The position numbers were made by a program, and so were the translations under genes. Below are positions 35,444 through 44,024 of a stretch of 64,000 nt of DNA, one piece after another. The notes under the pieces were generated by a model. It saw nothing but the letters and a program-made list of their open reading frames with translations. It was not told the DNA's origin and did no database searches. The stretch's first letter is position 1, and the number at the start of each line of letters is the position of its first letter. This DNA comes from Actinoallomurus sp. Its GTDB lineage: Bacteria > Actinomycetota > Actinomycetes > Streptosporangiales > Streptosporangiaceae. The DNA is taken from NCBI GenBank assembly GCA_025964685.1, contig JAOPYG010000293.1, forward strand, positions 50,360 to 114,359, written 5' to 3'.

Positions 35444-36244
35444 ATGTCGCAACGCGGCCCCAGCAGGTCCCTGTCCGCCCTCGTCGGCACGAAGATCCGC
35501 GCGCACCGCGAAGAACGCGACTGGACCCAGGACCGGCTGGGCCGCGAGGTCAACACGACAGGCGACTTCATCGGCAAATGCGAACGCGGCGTCCGCGTCC
35601 CCGGCCCGAAGGTCTGCGTGAAACTGGACGAGCTCTTCGGCACCGGCGACTACTTCCAGGAACACGCCCCGTACGCCCGCCAGTCCTTAGCCCCCGACTG
35701 GCTACTCCGCTTCTTCGACGCCGAATCCCGAGCGACGGTCATCAAGTCGTACCAGACGCAGGTCATCACCGGTTTGTTGCAGACCGAGGACTATGCACGC
35801 GTGGTGATGTCAGCCAGACCCGCACCCAACGTCGAGGAACTGATCGCCAACCGAATGGATCGGCAGGCGATCCTGGCCCGCAAGTATCCACCCCGCCTAT
35901 GGGTGATTTTCGAAGAGACCGTCATCCATCGTCAGATCGGCGAGCCGGGAATCGCCAGGACGCAGCTTCAGCACCTGGCAGAGATGGCTCGCCGACCCAA
36001 CATCGTGCTCCAGATCGTGCCGCATCGGGCCGGCATACATGCTGGTCTCGACGGCTCTTTTCAGCTCCTGACCCTGGAAGACGGTCATGAGGTCGCCTAT
36101 GCGGAGTCACCCGGCGGCGGACAGGTCATCGAGGATCCGGCTATGGTCGCTGAAATGACCCTGACATATGACCTCATCAGGGCCGCTGCCCTGTCGGCTG
36201 CGGATTCGCTGAGCTTGATCGAGCAAACGATGGAGCGGCTTTGA
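35444..36244 (+). CDS. XRE family regulator with DUF5753 domain
   Basis: A 266-residue DNA-binding protein. The N-terminal helix-turn-helix spans about residues 12-66 (ALVGTKIRAHREERDWTQDR, then FIGKCERGVRVPG). The rest is the DUF5753 domain typical of streptomycete BldB-partner-type regulators (YQTQVITGLLQTEDYARVVM; IVLQIVPHRAGIHAG). Such regulators normally work with a small DUF397 protein encoded just downstream, and several control development or antibiotic production. Here the DUF397 gene overlaps the stop codon but is cut short. The ATG at 35444 follows GGAAGG and is preferred to earlier in-frame starts. Confidence 0.92.
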   Translation: MSQRGPSRSLSALVGTKIRAHREERDWTQDRLGREVNTTGDFIGKCERGVRVPGPKVCVKLDELFGTGDYFQEHAPYARQSLAPDWLLRFFDAESRATVIKSYQTQVITGLLQTEDYARVVMSARPAPNVEELIANRMDRQAILARKYPPRLWVIFEETVIHRQIGEPGIARTQLQHLAEMARRPNIVLQIVPHRAGIHAGLDGSFQLLTLEDGHEVAYAESPGGGQVIEDPAMVAEMTLTYDLIRAAALSAADSLSLIEQTMERL

Positions 36245-36333
36245 CCACGCAGAACTGGCGCAAGAGCAGCCGCAGCGGCACGCAGGGGGAGTGCGTCGAG
36301 GTCACCGCCATCGAGGTCAGTTCGTCTCGATAG
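36241..36333 (+). pseudogene. Truncated DUF397 partner gene
   Basis: A 30-codon frame starts with TTG at 36241, overlapping the XRE stop. Its product begins TTQNWRKSSRSGTQGECVEV, the unmistakable N-terminal half of DUF397 (WRKSSRSG...CVEV). The family is about 60 residues long; the second half (the usual AVRDSKDP...L.F segment) is missing, and the frame ends in TAG after EVSSSR. The last 17 nt overlap the 3' end of the convergent MerR gene. The truncation probably came from a rearrangement that joined the MerR gene here. Whether the stub is made or active is unknown. Confidence 0.7.
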
Positions 36334-37138
36334 GGGTCTGGAGTTCGGTGACCCACTTGTCGGGAACTCCGTCCGGGCAGTCGAGGTAGAGCTCGCGGGC
36401 GTATCCGGTGGCGCGGTGGCCGTTGGCGTCCAGCCACCGGGCCAGGATCTGCTCCGTGGTGACGACTCCGTCCATCGAGCCGTGGTGCACGATGGTGGCC
36501 GCCGCCTCGATGGCGGGCAGGTCCACGACCGCGAAGCCGTACTCCTCCCTCGGCTGCGCCGCGACCGGCAGGCAGGCGTGGACGATGATCGTTCCGTCGG
36601 GGGAGTCCTCGTAGTAGGCGATTCCCGGTCCGGTCACCGCGACGCCGGCCTCGGCCAGGCGGCGGTCGAGTTCGGGGTACAGCGGCTGGATGACCGGGCT
36701 GATGTCGTCGGGTTCGTAGCTTGAGGCGATACCGGTCAGCTCGGCCACCCGTACGGGCGGAACGCGCTTGACCACGATGTCGGCGGTGGGCATGTGTCCC
36801 TCGCTTTCGATCATTCGGAGTCTCGCCTCGACCCTGGTGAGACGTGCGGCGTCCGCGTCGATGCGGGCTTCCAGCTCCGCGCGGCGGAGCCGGAGCATGC
36901 CGTACAGCTCGTCGGTGTTCACCCGCTCGTCGAGGATCGTCCGGACCTGCTGGAGTGAGAAACCGAGGTCCTTCAGTGCGATGACGCGATTGAGCGTGGT
37001 GAGCTGCGCCGCCTCATAGAAGCGGTACCCGCTGGCAGGGTCGACGCGGGCCGGCCGCAGCAGGCCGATCGCGTCGTAGTGCCGGAGCATGCGGACCGAT
37101 ACGCGGCCGTGTCTGGCGAAGTCTCCGATGGTGAGCAT
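36317..37138 (-). CDS. MerR family regulator with GyrI-like effector-binding domain
   Basis: A 273-residue transcription activator. Residues 1-70 form the MerR winged helix (LTIGDFARHGRVSVRMLRHY, then GYRFYEAAQL), followed by a long coiled helix for dimerisation (about 75-120). The C-terminal domain (120-273) resembles the GyrI/BmrR drug-binding fold (VAELTGIASSYEPDD; YYEDSPDG; VHHGSMDGV). Such proteins sense amphipathic drugs and switch on efflux genes; none is next to it, so its target may be elsewhere or only itself. The ATG at 37138 follows GGGAGG and is the right N-terminus for the family. Confidence 0.92.
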   Translation of the reverse strand: MLTIGDFARHGRVSVRMLRHYDAIGLLRPARVDPASGYRFYEAAQLTTLNRVIALKDLGFSLQQVRTILDERVNTDELYGMLRLRRAELEARIDADAARLTRVEARLRMIESEGHMPTADIVVKRVPPVRVAELTGIASSYEPDDISPVIQPLYPELDRRLAEAGVAVTGPGIAYYEDSPDGTIIVHACLPVAAQPREEYGFAVVDLPAIEAAATIVHHGSMDGVVTTEQILARWLDANGHRATGYARELYLDCPDGVPDKWVTELQTPIETN

Positions 37139-37148
37139 GACGCCTCCC

Positions 37149-37179
37149 AGTGCACGGCCTGACACGGTGTCACGGTCAA
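37149..37179 (-). promoter_or_regulatory. MerR-type autoregulated promoter with 19-bp spacer
   Basis: On the minus strand TTGACC (-35, 37179-37174) and TGCACT (-10, 37154-37149) are separated by exactly 19 bp. The spacer holds the palindrome TGACAC-N1-GTGTCA (37160-37172). A long 19-bp spacer with a dyad between -35 and -10 is the hallmark of MerR-activated promoters. The -10 ends only 10 nt before the start codon, so the mRNA would have a very short leader. Confidence 0.7.
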
Positions 37180-37303
37180 GCGCTCGCCGGTACGATCGCG
37201 GTATTCGCCCCGGGAGTTCGCCGGGCACGTCGATGGCTCGCGTCCGCCGCTGAAGGGCGCTCTGGATGATCAACATGACAAGGGGCGTACGAGCCCAGGC
37301 TCA

Positions 37304-37825
37304 GTGAGCGCGCGGTCGATCCGGGTGAGCACCCGTGGTGACCTGCGTCGCGTACGTCGGCGGCGGTCGCACCGCTGCTGGGACCATCTGATCGTCGCTC
37401 CGCTGTGGCCGCTGCACGGAGCCAACCTCGGCACCCTCCTCCGTACGTGCGACGCCGTCGGCGCGTGTCTCGCAGTGCCGCGTCACCCCTGGGTGCCCGA
37501 GGCGCTCGCCCGCGGCAACACGCTGCGGGGCAGGTCCTGCGTGCACTGGGTCAACGACCCGTCGCGCTGGCTGGCCGGGCAGGCCGAGCAGGGTACCCGT
37601 GTGCTGGGCGTCGAGCTGGCGGAGAACGCCGTACGCCTCGCCGACCTGCCGATGGCGCGTGGCCGTACGGTCGCCGTGCTCGGGCACGAGCAGTCGGGCA
37701 TCCCGCCCGAGGCGGTCGACCTGCTGCACGAGGTCGTCGAGATCCCGATGATCGGCGCCGGGGCGAGCCTGAACGTCGCGGTGGCCGGATCGCTCATCCT
37801 GTACAAACTGGCCGGAATGTCGTGA
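37304..37825 (+). CDS. SpoU (TrmH) family RNA methyltransferase
   Basis: A 173-residue SAM-dependent 2'-O-ribose methyltransferase of the SPOUT class acting on tRNA or rRNA. The three knot-forming motifs are visible: HGANLGTLLRTCDAVG (motif 1, with Asn and Arg), VLGHEQSGIPPEAVD (motif 2) and IPMIGAGASLNVAVAGSLIL (motif 3). There is no N-terminal RNA-binding domain, so it is the minimal form. The GTG start at 37304 has no strong ribosome site, and the true start may lie slightly downstream. The substrate RNA is not readable from sequence. Confidence 0.85.
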   Translation: MSARSIRVSTRGDLRRVRRRRSHRCWDHLIVAPLWPLHGANLGTLLRTCDAVGACLAVPRHPWVPEALARGNTLRGRSCVHWVNDPSRWLAGQAEQGTRVLGVELAENAVRLADLPMARGRTVAVLGHEQSGIPPEAVDLLHEVVEIPMIGAGASLNVAVAGSLILYKLAGMS

Positions 37826-37861
37826 GCGCCGCGTTGACGTGCAGCGCCCTAGACTCCCCGC

Positions 37862-38704
37862 ATGACAGCAGCGGTCGCGATCGTCACCGATTCCACGGCG
37901 TACCTGCCGGACGAGGTCGTGGCCGAGCATGGGGTCAGGGTCGTTCCACTCCAGGTCGCGGTCGGTGCCGACGTGCGCGAGGAGGGCCGGGGTCGTACGG
38001 CGTCCGACACCGTCCGCGAGTGGCGGGCCGTCACCACGTCGCGGCCCTCGCCGGAACGCTTCGAACGCGTCTATGAGGAGGCCGCCGGGGCGGGCGCGGC
38101 TGCGGTGGCGTCGATCCACCTTTCCGGCGAGATGTCGGGCACCATCGACAGTGCCCGCCTCGCCGCGGAAGGGGCGTCGATACCGGTCCAGGTGGTGGAC
38201 AGCCGCTCGATCGGCATGGGCCTCGGATTCGGCGTCATGGCCGCCGCCGAGGCCGCCGCGTCCGGGGCCGGCCTGGACGCGGTCGCGGACGCCGCGATGC
38301 GCCGCGTACGCGCGACCAGGTCGCTGTTCTACGTCGACACGCTCGAACACCTGCGCCGCGGCGGCCGCATCGGCGCCGCGGCGAGCCTGCTGGGTTCGGC
38401 TCTGATGATCAAGCCGCTGCTGCGTGTCACGGGCGGCCGGATCGCGCCGCTGGAGAAGGTACGGACGACGTCGCGGGCGCTGGCCCGGCTGGAGGAACTG
38501 GCCGTCGACCTCGCCGGAGACCGGGAGGTCGACGTGGCCGTCCAGCATGTCGCGGCGTCGTCGCGGGCCGCCGCCCTCGCCGACCGCCTGCGTGAACGCA
38601 TCCCGCGTCTGTTCGAGCTGTACGTCGGCGAGGCCGGCCCGGTCGTGGGAGCGCACGTCGGCCCGGGGATGCTCGGGGTGGTCGTGTCGCGGCGGCGGTT
38701 CTGA
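37862..38704 (+). CDS. DegV family fatty-acid-binding protein
   Basis: A 280-residue protein of the DegV/FakB type, which binds a fatty acid and presents it to a kinase for phosphorylation. The N-terminal motif IVTDSTAYLPDEVV and the lipid-binding core (TTSRPSPERFERVYEEAA, then SIHLSGEMSGTIDSARLA) are clear, as is YVDTLEHLRRGGRIGAAAS. No FakA kinase gene is adjacent. In many actinobacteria degV lies next to comEA/comEC, as here, but with the esterase gene in between. Starts with ATG shortly after the methyltransferase gene (36 nt). Confidence 0.9.
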   Translation: MTAAVAIVTDSTAYLPDEVVAEHGVRVVPLQVAVGADVREEGRGRTASDTVREWRAVTTSRPSPERFERVYEEAAGAGAAAVASIHLSGEMSGTIDSARLAAEGASIPVQVVDSRSIGMGLGFGVMAAAEAAASGAGLDAVADAAMRRVRATRSLFYVDTLEHLRRGGRIGAAASLLGSALMIKPLLRVTGGRIAPLEKVRTTSRALARLEELAVDLAGDREVDVAVQHVAASSRAAALADRLRERIPRLFELYVGEAGPVVGAHVGPGMLGVVVSRRRF

Positions 38705-38707
38705 CCT

Positions 38708-40347
38708 TCAGCCCCTGAGGGACCGCCAGAAACCGCAGCGGTGCTCCTGTGCGAGGTCGGCGTCGGCGTTCCCGCCGAGCGACCGCACCCAGTCGGCGGC
38801 GAACCGGGGCCACGACGGAGTGCCGGGGCCGTTCGGGTCCCCGGTACGGGCGAACCTCGTCCAGTAACCGATCATCTGGTCGGACAGCTCGCGCTGGGAC
38901 GCCGTGAGCGGCCCGGCGAACTGCGGGTCCTCGAACAGATACTGCACCTCGGCGGCGTGGAACGCGCCGGTCGGGAAGCTCGGCGTCGTCCCGTCGCTGG
39001 CCCACGGCGCCTTCTCGTCGGCGAACTCGTACGCGTACGTCGGCACCTTGCCGCTCAGCAGCCGGTCGGTGTCGAGCGCCGGGCACGCCCAGGAGGAGTC
39101 GGTCCAGACCGCGGCGAGTGCCGTGCTGGGGGAGTCGTACGCGCTGATCGGGTACTGCTTCCTGATCCTGGCGGCCTTGTCCTCGCCGTAGAAGTCCGCG
39201 ATGTCCTTGCGGTAGTCGGCCTCGGTGACCGTGTGCCCGGTGAAGCTCTCGATGGCGGCGACGAACGTACGGTGCTCGTCGCGGGTGGTCCCGTTGATGA
39301 CCGGCACCCGGTTGAACCGACCCGAGGCGATCGCCGTCGCCGGGATGGCGGGGAGCACCTTGCCTCCGGCTGCGGGCCCGAAGCCCTGTCCGCCCTGCGA
39401 GGCCTCCAGGAGCGCCGACACGAGCTTGCCGCGCAGGCAGGCGGCGGCGTCCTTCACGTCACCGCAGCCGACCGCGGCCGCCAGCGAGGCACCCTGACGC
39501 TCGGCGACCGCGCGCGGCCGTACCCCCCAGTTGCCCTCGGTGTACGGCCAGGTCCGTGCCAGGTCACCGCAGGGACCACTCTGGATGATCGCGCGGCGGA
39601 ACAGGCCGGCGGACGCCGGAGCCACCAGATGGGAGCAGGTGCTCACGCCTCCGGCCGACTCACCGAAGAGCGTGACGTTCCCCGAGTCCCCGCCGAACGC
39701 CGCCGCGTTGTCCCGCACCCAGCGCAACGCGGCCTGCTGGTCCTCCAGGCCGTAATCACCTGATGTCGTGTGGCCGAGGGCCGGGTGGGCGAGGAACCCG
39801 AACACGCCCAGCCGGTAGTTGAGCGTCACGACGATGACCTTGCCCTGCTCGGCCAGACGCTGGGCGCCGTACAGGCTCCCGGACCCGGAGTAGAAACCGC
39901 CGCCGTGGACCCAGAACATGACGGGCAGCTTCGTGCCGCCGCTGTTCCGTGGTGTGGTGACGTTGAGGTAGAGGCAGTCCTCGGTGTCGCTGGCGGCGTC
40001 CCCCAGGAAACCTTCTGTCTGTGGGCAGGAGTTGCCGGGCTTGGTGGCGTCTCGTGTCCCGGCCCAGGGTTTCGCGGGCCGCGGCTCGGCCCAGCGCAGG
40101 TCGCCGACGGGGGCGCGGCGTACGGGATGCCGTCGAACTCCCGGTGGCCGCTGGTGACGGTGCCACGAACGGCACCGGCGTCGGTACGGACCAGGGCGGG
40201 GTCGGCGGCGCCGTGGACGCGACTCGCCGTGGCGGGAGCCGCCAGACCGGTCGCGACGAACCCGGCGACCCCGGTCACCGCGACCATCCACCGCGACGTC
40301 CTGCCGTGGAACATTCGCCGTACCCATCGGCGTGGCGGTTCGGACAT
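38708..40347 (-). pseudogene. Carboxylesterase type B with a one-base frameshift
   Basis: A secreted esterase of the type B carboxylesterase family. The N-terminal part (MSEPPRRWVRRMF, a signal peptide ending near APATA, then FDGIPYAAP) lies in one frame; the rest (VGDLRWAEPRPAKPW onward, oxyanion loop VHGGGFYSGSG, nucleophile FGESAGG, and a C-terminal His in GAFHAAEVQYLF) continues in another. The break lies at a run of five G (40109-40113); one more base would restore the frame and give the expected APPVGDLRW. The start has a strong GGAGGTG site. It is either a sequencing error or a true inactivating mutation. The stop is 3 nt from degV, tail to tail. Confidence 0.82.
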
Positions 40348-40369
40348 GGCACACCTCCGTGCTTTTCGA

Positions 40370-40391
40370 TCGGACAACTACGACTGTCCGA
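40370..40391. promoter_or_regulatory. Inverted repeat upstream of the carboxylesterase
   Basis: A perfect 7-bp inverted repeat (TCGGACA-N8-TGTCCGA) lies 23-44 nt upstream of the esterase start codon, within its expected promoter. It could be an operator; no regulator gene is adjacent, so its protein partner is unknown. Confidence 0.4.
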
Positions 40392-40523
40392 CACACGCTG
40401 AGCCCCGTCAGTGGGGCTGCCCCCAGCCCGACGGTGGACCTGAGACCACCTGCACGTGGTCCTACGCCGCACCCGCGCCCCGCGCACTCGCGTACCGCGC
40501 ACGACTGCCGGTCATGCCTGCGG

Positions 40524-40532
40524 TTATCCACA
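40524..40532 (+). promoter_or_regulatory. Single DnaA-box-like site
   Basis: TTATCCACA is a perfect match to the classical DnaA box (actinobacteria more often use TTGTCCACA). It stands alone about 50 nt upstream of comEA. It may be chance or may link the uptake operon to replication; with a single site the evidence is weak. Confidence 0.3.
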
Positions 40533-40583
40533 GATCGTTTTCTCTCTGTCGCTCTCGGTGACGGCTGGCTAGCGTCATGCGAC

Positions 40584-41375
40584 ATGAAGCCCCCTGCCTC
40601 CCCGTCCGCGTTCGAGCGGCTCCGTGAGGTGTTCCGGCCGCCCGGGTCGTTCGGCGCGGCGGCCGGGACACCGCCACTGGGGCCACCTGCCGCGTCGTTA
40701 CGCGCCTCGCCCGATGCCCCGGAGGAGTGGGGTGACGTACGGGCAGGTCGCTTCCGGCTCGATCCGGGATTGCCGGGCGTCCGGGTGCTGGCGCTCGCCG
40801 GCCTGCTGGCCGCCGTCCTGGCTGGCGTCTTTCTGTGGTGGTCCAGGCCGAGGCCCCGGCCGGCGCCCGCCCCCGTGGTGCGCCCCGCCGCCGCGCAGCC
40901 GGTCCCGTCGGCGTCCGCGGCGTCGCCGAGCCCGACGGGAAGTCCGCTCGTGGTCGACGTGGCGGGAAAGGTCCACCATCCCGGCGTCGTGACACTGCCC
41001 GCCGGAGCCAGGGTCATCGACGCGATCAACGCGGCGGGCGGCGTCCGTTCCGGCGCCAAGACCGGCACCCTCAACCTGGCCCGCCACGTGGTCGACGGCG
41101 AGCAGATCCTCGTCGGCATCACCCCGAGCCCGTCCGCCCCGGTCCCACCGGGCGACACGTCGGGGTCTGCGACGGCGCCGGGCGCTCCCGTCGACCTGAA
41201 CACCGGGACCGCCGCACAACTCGACCAACTGCCAGGCGTAGGTCCGGTGCTGGCCCAGCGCATCGTCGACTACCGCACGCAGCACAACGGCTTTCGCTCG
41301 GTGGACGAGTTACGGCAGGTCTCCGGCATCGGGGAGGCCAAGTTCGCCGACCTGAAAAACCTGGTCCGCGTATGA
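40584..41375 (+). CDS. comEA: Competence DNA-binding protein ComEA
   Basis: A membrane-anchored DNA receptor of 263 residues. Order of parts: a Pro/Ala-rich cytoplasmic start, one membrane segment (about 67-85, GVRVLALAGLLAAVLAGVFL), an SLBB domain (VVDVAGKVHHPGVVTLPAGA) and a C-terminal double helix-hairpin-helix (VDLNTGTAAQLDQLPGVGPV, then SVDELRQVSGIGEAKF) that binds double-stranded DNA. The ATG at 40584 puts the membrane anchor in the normal place. It overlaps comEC by four bases (ATGA), so the DNA-uptake pair is coupled. Confidence 0.92.
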   Translation: MKPPASPSAFERLREVFRPPGSFGAAAGTPPLGPPAASLRASPDAPEEWGDVRAGRFRLDPGLPGVRVLALAGLLAAVLAGVFLWWSRPRPRPAPAPVVRPAAAQPVPSASAASPSPTGSPLVVDVAGKVHHPGVVTLPAGARVIDAINAAGGVRSGAKTGTLNLARHVVDGEQILVGITPSPSAPVPPGDTSGSATAPGAPVDLNTGTAAQLDQLPGVGPVLAQRIVDYRTQHNGFRSVDELRQVSGIGEAKFADLKNLVRV

Positions 41376-44008
41376 CCGCCACACTCGGAGACGATCACCG
41401 TCCACGCCGGACCGGAGGCCACGCCCCCGCCGTGCCCATCGCCGAAGGCCAACCGGTGATGGATGGAGTGGCGGGCGTGGATGAGCCTCACGGCGGGTCG
41501 GCGCGTTGCGCCTCCGGGCCCCTGGGGGGCCAGGGGGAGCCGCAGCTCGATGGCGCGGCGGGCGACGACGCGCGGCCTGTGCCGCCGACCGACCTGCGGC
41601 TGGTCGGTCCGGCCGTGGCCGCCTGGCTGGCCGCGCTGATACTGCTCGGCGCGGGTGCCGTCCCGGCGTACGTCACGGCCGTCGTGTCGCTGAGCGCGGC
41701 GTTCGTCCTTCTGACGCGGCCGATGCTCCGCGCCCTCGTTCATTCCGGTCACGCGGAGACCGGCTGGGGCGGGCGGCCCGACTCTGCACGAAGCTCCCCA
41801 GCTCGTGGCGACGGGTCGCCCCCGGACGACGCCGCGAGGCGGGGCTCGGCCGACGATCCCGATCGACATCGGATGCCAGGCGGGCGGGTCGGTGTGGTGG
41901 CCGTGCTGATCTGCGTGGCCGCGTCCGCGCTCGGTGTGGCGTTACGCCTGACGGCCGTCGGCTCGGGGCCGGTGCGCGCACTCGCCAAGCGCGATTCCAC
42001 GGCGCGTCTGGAGGCCGTGGTGACCGGCGACCCGAAGGTCATCGCGAAGACCGGCGCCGTCCACCACCGCGAGACGGTGATCGTTGCGGTCCGGGTGGAG
42101 GAGGCCGACCAGGAGCAGGTACGGGTGCCGGTGCTCGTGTTCGCCGCTGATCCTGCCTGGAAGCAGGTGCTGCCGAGCCGACGGGTCGGTTTCACGGCAC
42201 GTCTCGCGACGCCGCAACGCGGCGAGCTCCTGGCGGCGGTGGCGCTCGTACGCGGACCGCCGGTCGCTCTTGGTGCACCCTCGTCGGCGCAGCGCGCGGC
42301 GGACAGGATCCGGGTACGCCTGCGCGCGGCGGCGAGCGGCCTGCCCGGCGATCCGCGCGCGGTGCTGCCCGGCCTGGTGGACGGCGACACCTCTCTCGTC
42401 CCGCCCGATCTCGCCGACGCCTTCGAACGGGCCGGGCTCACCCATCTCATGGCGGTGAGCGGGGAGAACCTCTCCCTGATCCTCGGTGCCGTGCTCGGCC
42501 TCGGCAGGCTCGCCGGGTTCGGCCGACGGGCCGGCCCGTTGCTCGCCGGAGCGGCGATCATCGGTTTCGTCATCGTGGCGCGCCCCTCGCCGAGTGTGCT
42601 GCGGGCCACCGTCATGGGAGCCATCGCCCTCATCGCCGTCGTCAGCGGACGTGAGCGGCAGGGCATACCTGCGCTCTGCGGTGCCGTGCTCCTCCTCGTG
42701 CTCCTCGATCCCGGGCTGGCCCGCTCGTACGGGTTCGCCCTCTCGGCACTCGCGACGGCGGGCATCCTCGTCCTCGCGCCGCCCTGGCGCGAGCGGCTGA
42801 GCGCGCGGATGCCCCGGGGGCTCGCCGAACCCCTCGCGGTCGCCGCCGCGGCCCACGCCGCGTGCGCGCCGGTGCTCGTGATGCTCGGCGCCGGGGTGAG
42901 CCTCGTCGCGATCCCGGCGAATCTCCTCGCCGCTCCGGCGGTCGGGCCCGCGACGCTGCTCGGAGTGTTCGCCGCCGCGATCGCCCCGTTCTCCTTACAC
43001 GCCGCCCGCCTGATCGTCGTGCCCGCCGGTTTCGCGGTCGGCTGGATCACCGGTGTCGCACGCTTCTGCGCGCGTGTTCCGTACGCCGTCATCGGATGGC
43101 CGAACGGCCTCGCCGGCGTCGCGTTGCTGCTCGCCGTCATCGCCGCGGCCGCCATGGCGCTACGCCGGCCGCTGCCCCGCAGGATCGCCGCGGCCGCGCT
43201 GGCCGGAGTCGTACTGGTCGTCGTCGGCATACGCCTGTTCGCACCCCCCTGGCCGCCGCGCGGCTGGCTGTTCGTCACCTGCGACGTGGGCCAGGGCGAC
43301 GGGCTGGCGCTGTTCACCGGCCCGGGGCAGGCCGTCGTCGTGGACACCGGCCCGGACCCGCGCCCCATGGACCGCTGCCTGCACGACCTCGGCGTCGGCA
43401 CCATCCCGCTGGTGTTCCTGACGCATCCGCATGCCGACCACATCGACGGCCTCCCCGGCGTCCTACGCGGCCGCACGGTCGGCGCGATCGTGGTCAGCCC
43501 CGACACCGACGGTGAGGAGAGGCGGCTGCTACCCGGCCGCACGACCCGTCCAGCGGCACCCGGCGAGCTGTGGACCGTCGGCCCGCTGACCCTGACGGTG
43601 CTCGGCCCGCTGAACACCGTACGCGTCACCCCCCGCGACACCGGCACGACGGTCAACAACACCAGCGTGGTCATGCTGGCCCACTGGCCGGGCCTGTCCG
43701 TACTGCTGAGCGGCGACGTCGAGATCGAGGCACAACGAGAACTCCTGGCCGCCGGCGTCCCCACGGCCCAAGTCCTGAAGATCCCTCATCATGGCTCGTC
43801 ACACCAGGACCCCGCCTTCCTGGCCGCGGTACACGCGCGCATCGCCATCGCCTCGGTCGGAGCCGACAACGACTACGGCCATCCAGCACCGTCGACCATG
43901 ACCGAACTCACCAGGCTGGGCGAACGCGTCTACCGCACCGACCGCGACGGCGACGTCGCTGTCGTCCGCACGAGCGCCGGACTCGCCGTCGTGACCAGGC
44001 GGGGGTGA
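41372..44008 (+). CDS. comEC: DNA-uptake channel protein ComEC
   Basis: The putative DNA translocation channel, 878 residues. A long hydrophilic start (1-70) precedes the membrane segments. The Competence domain (GLTHLMAVSGENLSLILGAV, near 350-370) follows an OB-fold-like part, and the C-terminus (about 625-878) is a metallo-beta-lactamase domain with HPHADHIDG (His685, His687, Asp689, His690) and KIPHHGSSHQDP. Homologues degrade one strand during uptake. The presence of comEA-comEC does not prove competence; actinobacteria commonly carry the pair without known transformation. It ends tail to tail with an ArsR-like regulator gene. Confidence 0.93.
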   Translation: MTATLGDDHRPRRTGGHAPAVPIAEGQPVMDGVAGVDEPHGGSARCASGPLGGQGEPQLDGAAGDDARPVPPTDLRLVGPAVAAWLAALILLGAGAVPAYVTAVVSLSAAFVLLTRPMLRALVHSGHAETGWGGRPDSARSSPARGDGSPPDDAARRGSADDPDRHRMPGGRVGVVAVLICVAASALGVALRLTAVGSGPVRALAKRDSTARLEAVVTGDPKVIAKTGAVHHRETVIVAVRVEEADQEQVRVPVLVFAADPAWKQVLPSRRVGFTARLATPQRGELLAAVALVRGPPVALGAPSSAQRAADRIRVRLRAAASGLPGDPRAVLPGLVDGDTSLVPPDLADAFERAGLTHLMAVSGENLSLILGAVLGLGRLAGFGRRAGPLLAGAAIIGFVIVARPSPSVLRATVMGAIALIAVVSGRERQGIPALCGAVLLLVLLDPGLARSYGFALSALATAGILVLAPPWRERLSARMPRGLAEPLAVAAAAHAACAPVLVMLGAGVSLVAIPANLLAAPAVGPATLLGVFAAAIAPFSLHAARLIVVPAGFAVGWITGVARFCARVPYAVIGWPNGLAGVALLLAVIAAAAMALRRPLPRRIAAAALAGVVLVVVGIRLFAPPWPPRGWLFVTCDVGQGDGLALFTGPGQAVVVDTGPDPRPMDRCLHDLGVGTIPLVFLTHPHADHIDGLPGVLRGRTVGAIVVSPDTDGEERRLLPGRTTRPAAPGELWTVGPLTLTVLGPLNTVRVTPRDTGTTVNNTSVVMLAHWPGLSVLLSGDVEIEAQRELLAAGVPTAQVLKIPHHGSSHQDPAFLAAVHARIAIASVGADNDYGHPAPSTMTELTRLGERVYRTDRDGDVAVVRTSAGLAVVTRRG

Positions 44009-44024
44009 GGTGGTAAACAAGGGT

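Noticed and set aside
40348..41263. Minus-strand extension of the esterase frame upstream of its N-terminus
   Set aside because: It is antisense to comEA, and the true N-terminus with signal peptide is in the other frame starting at 40347.
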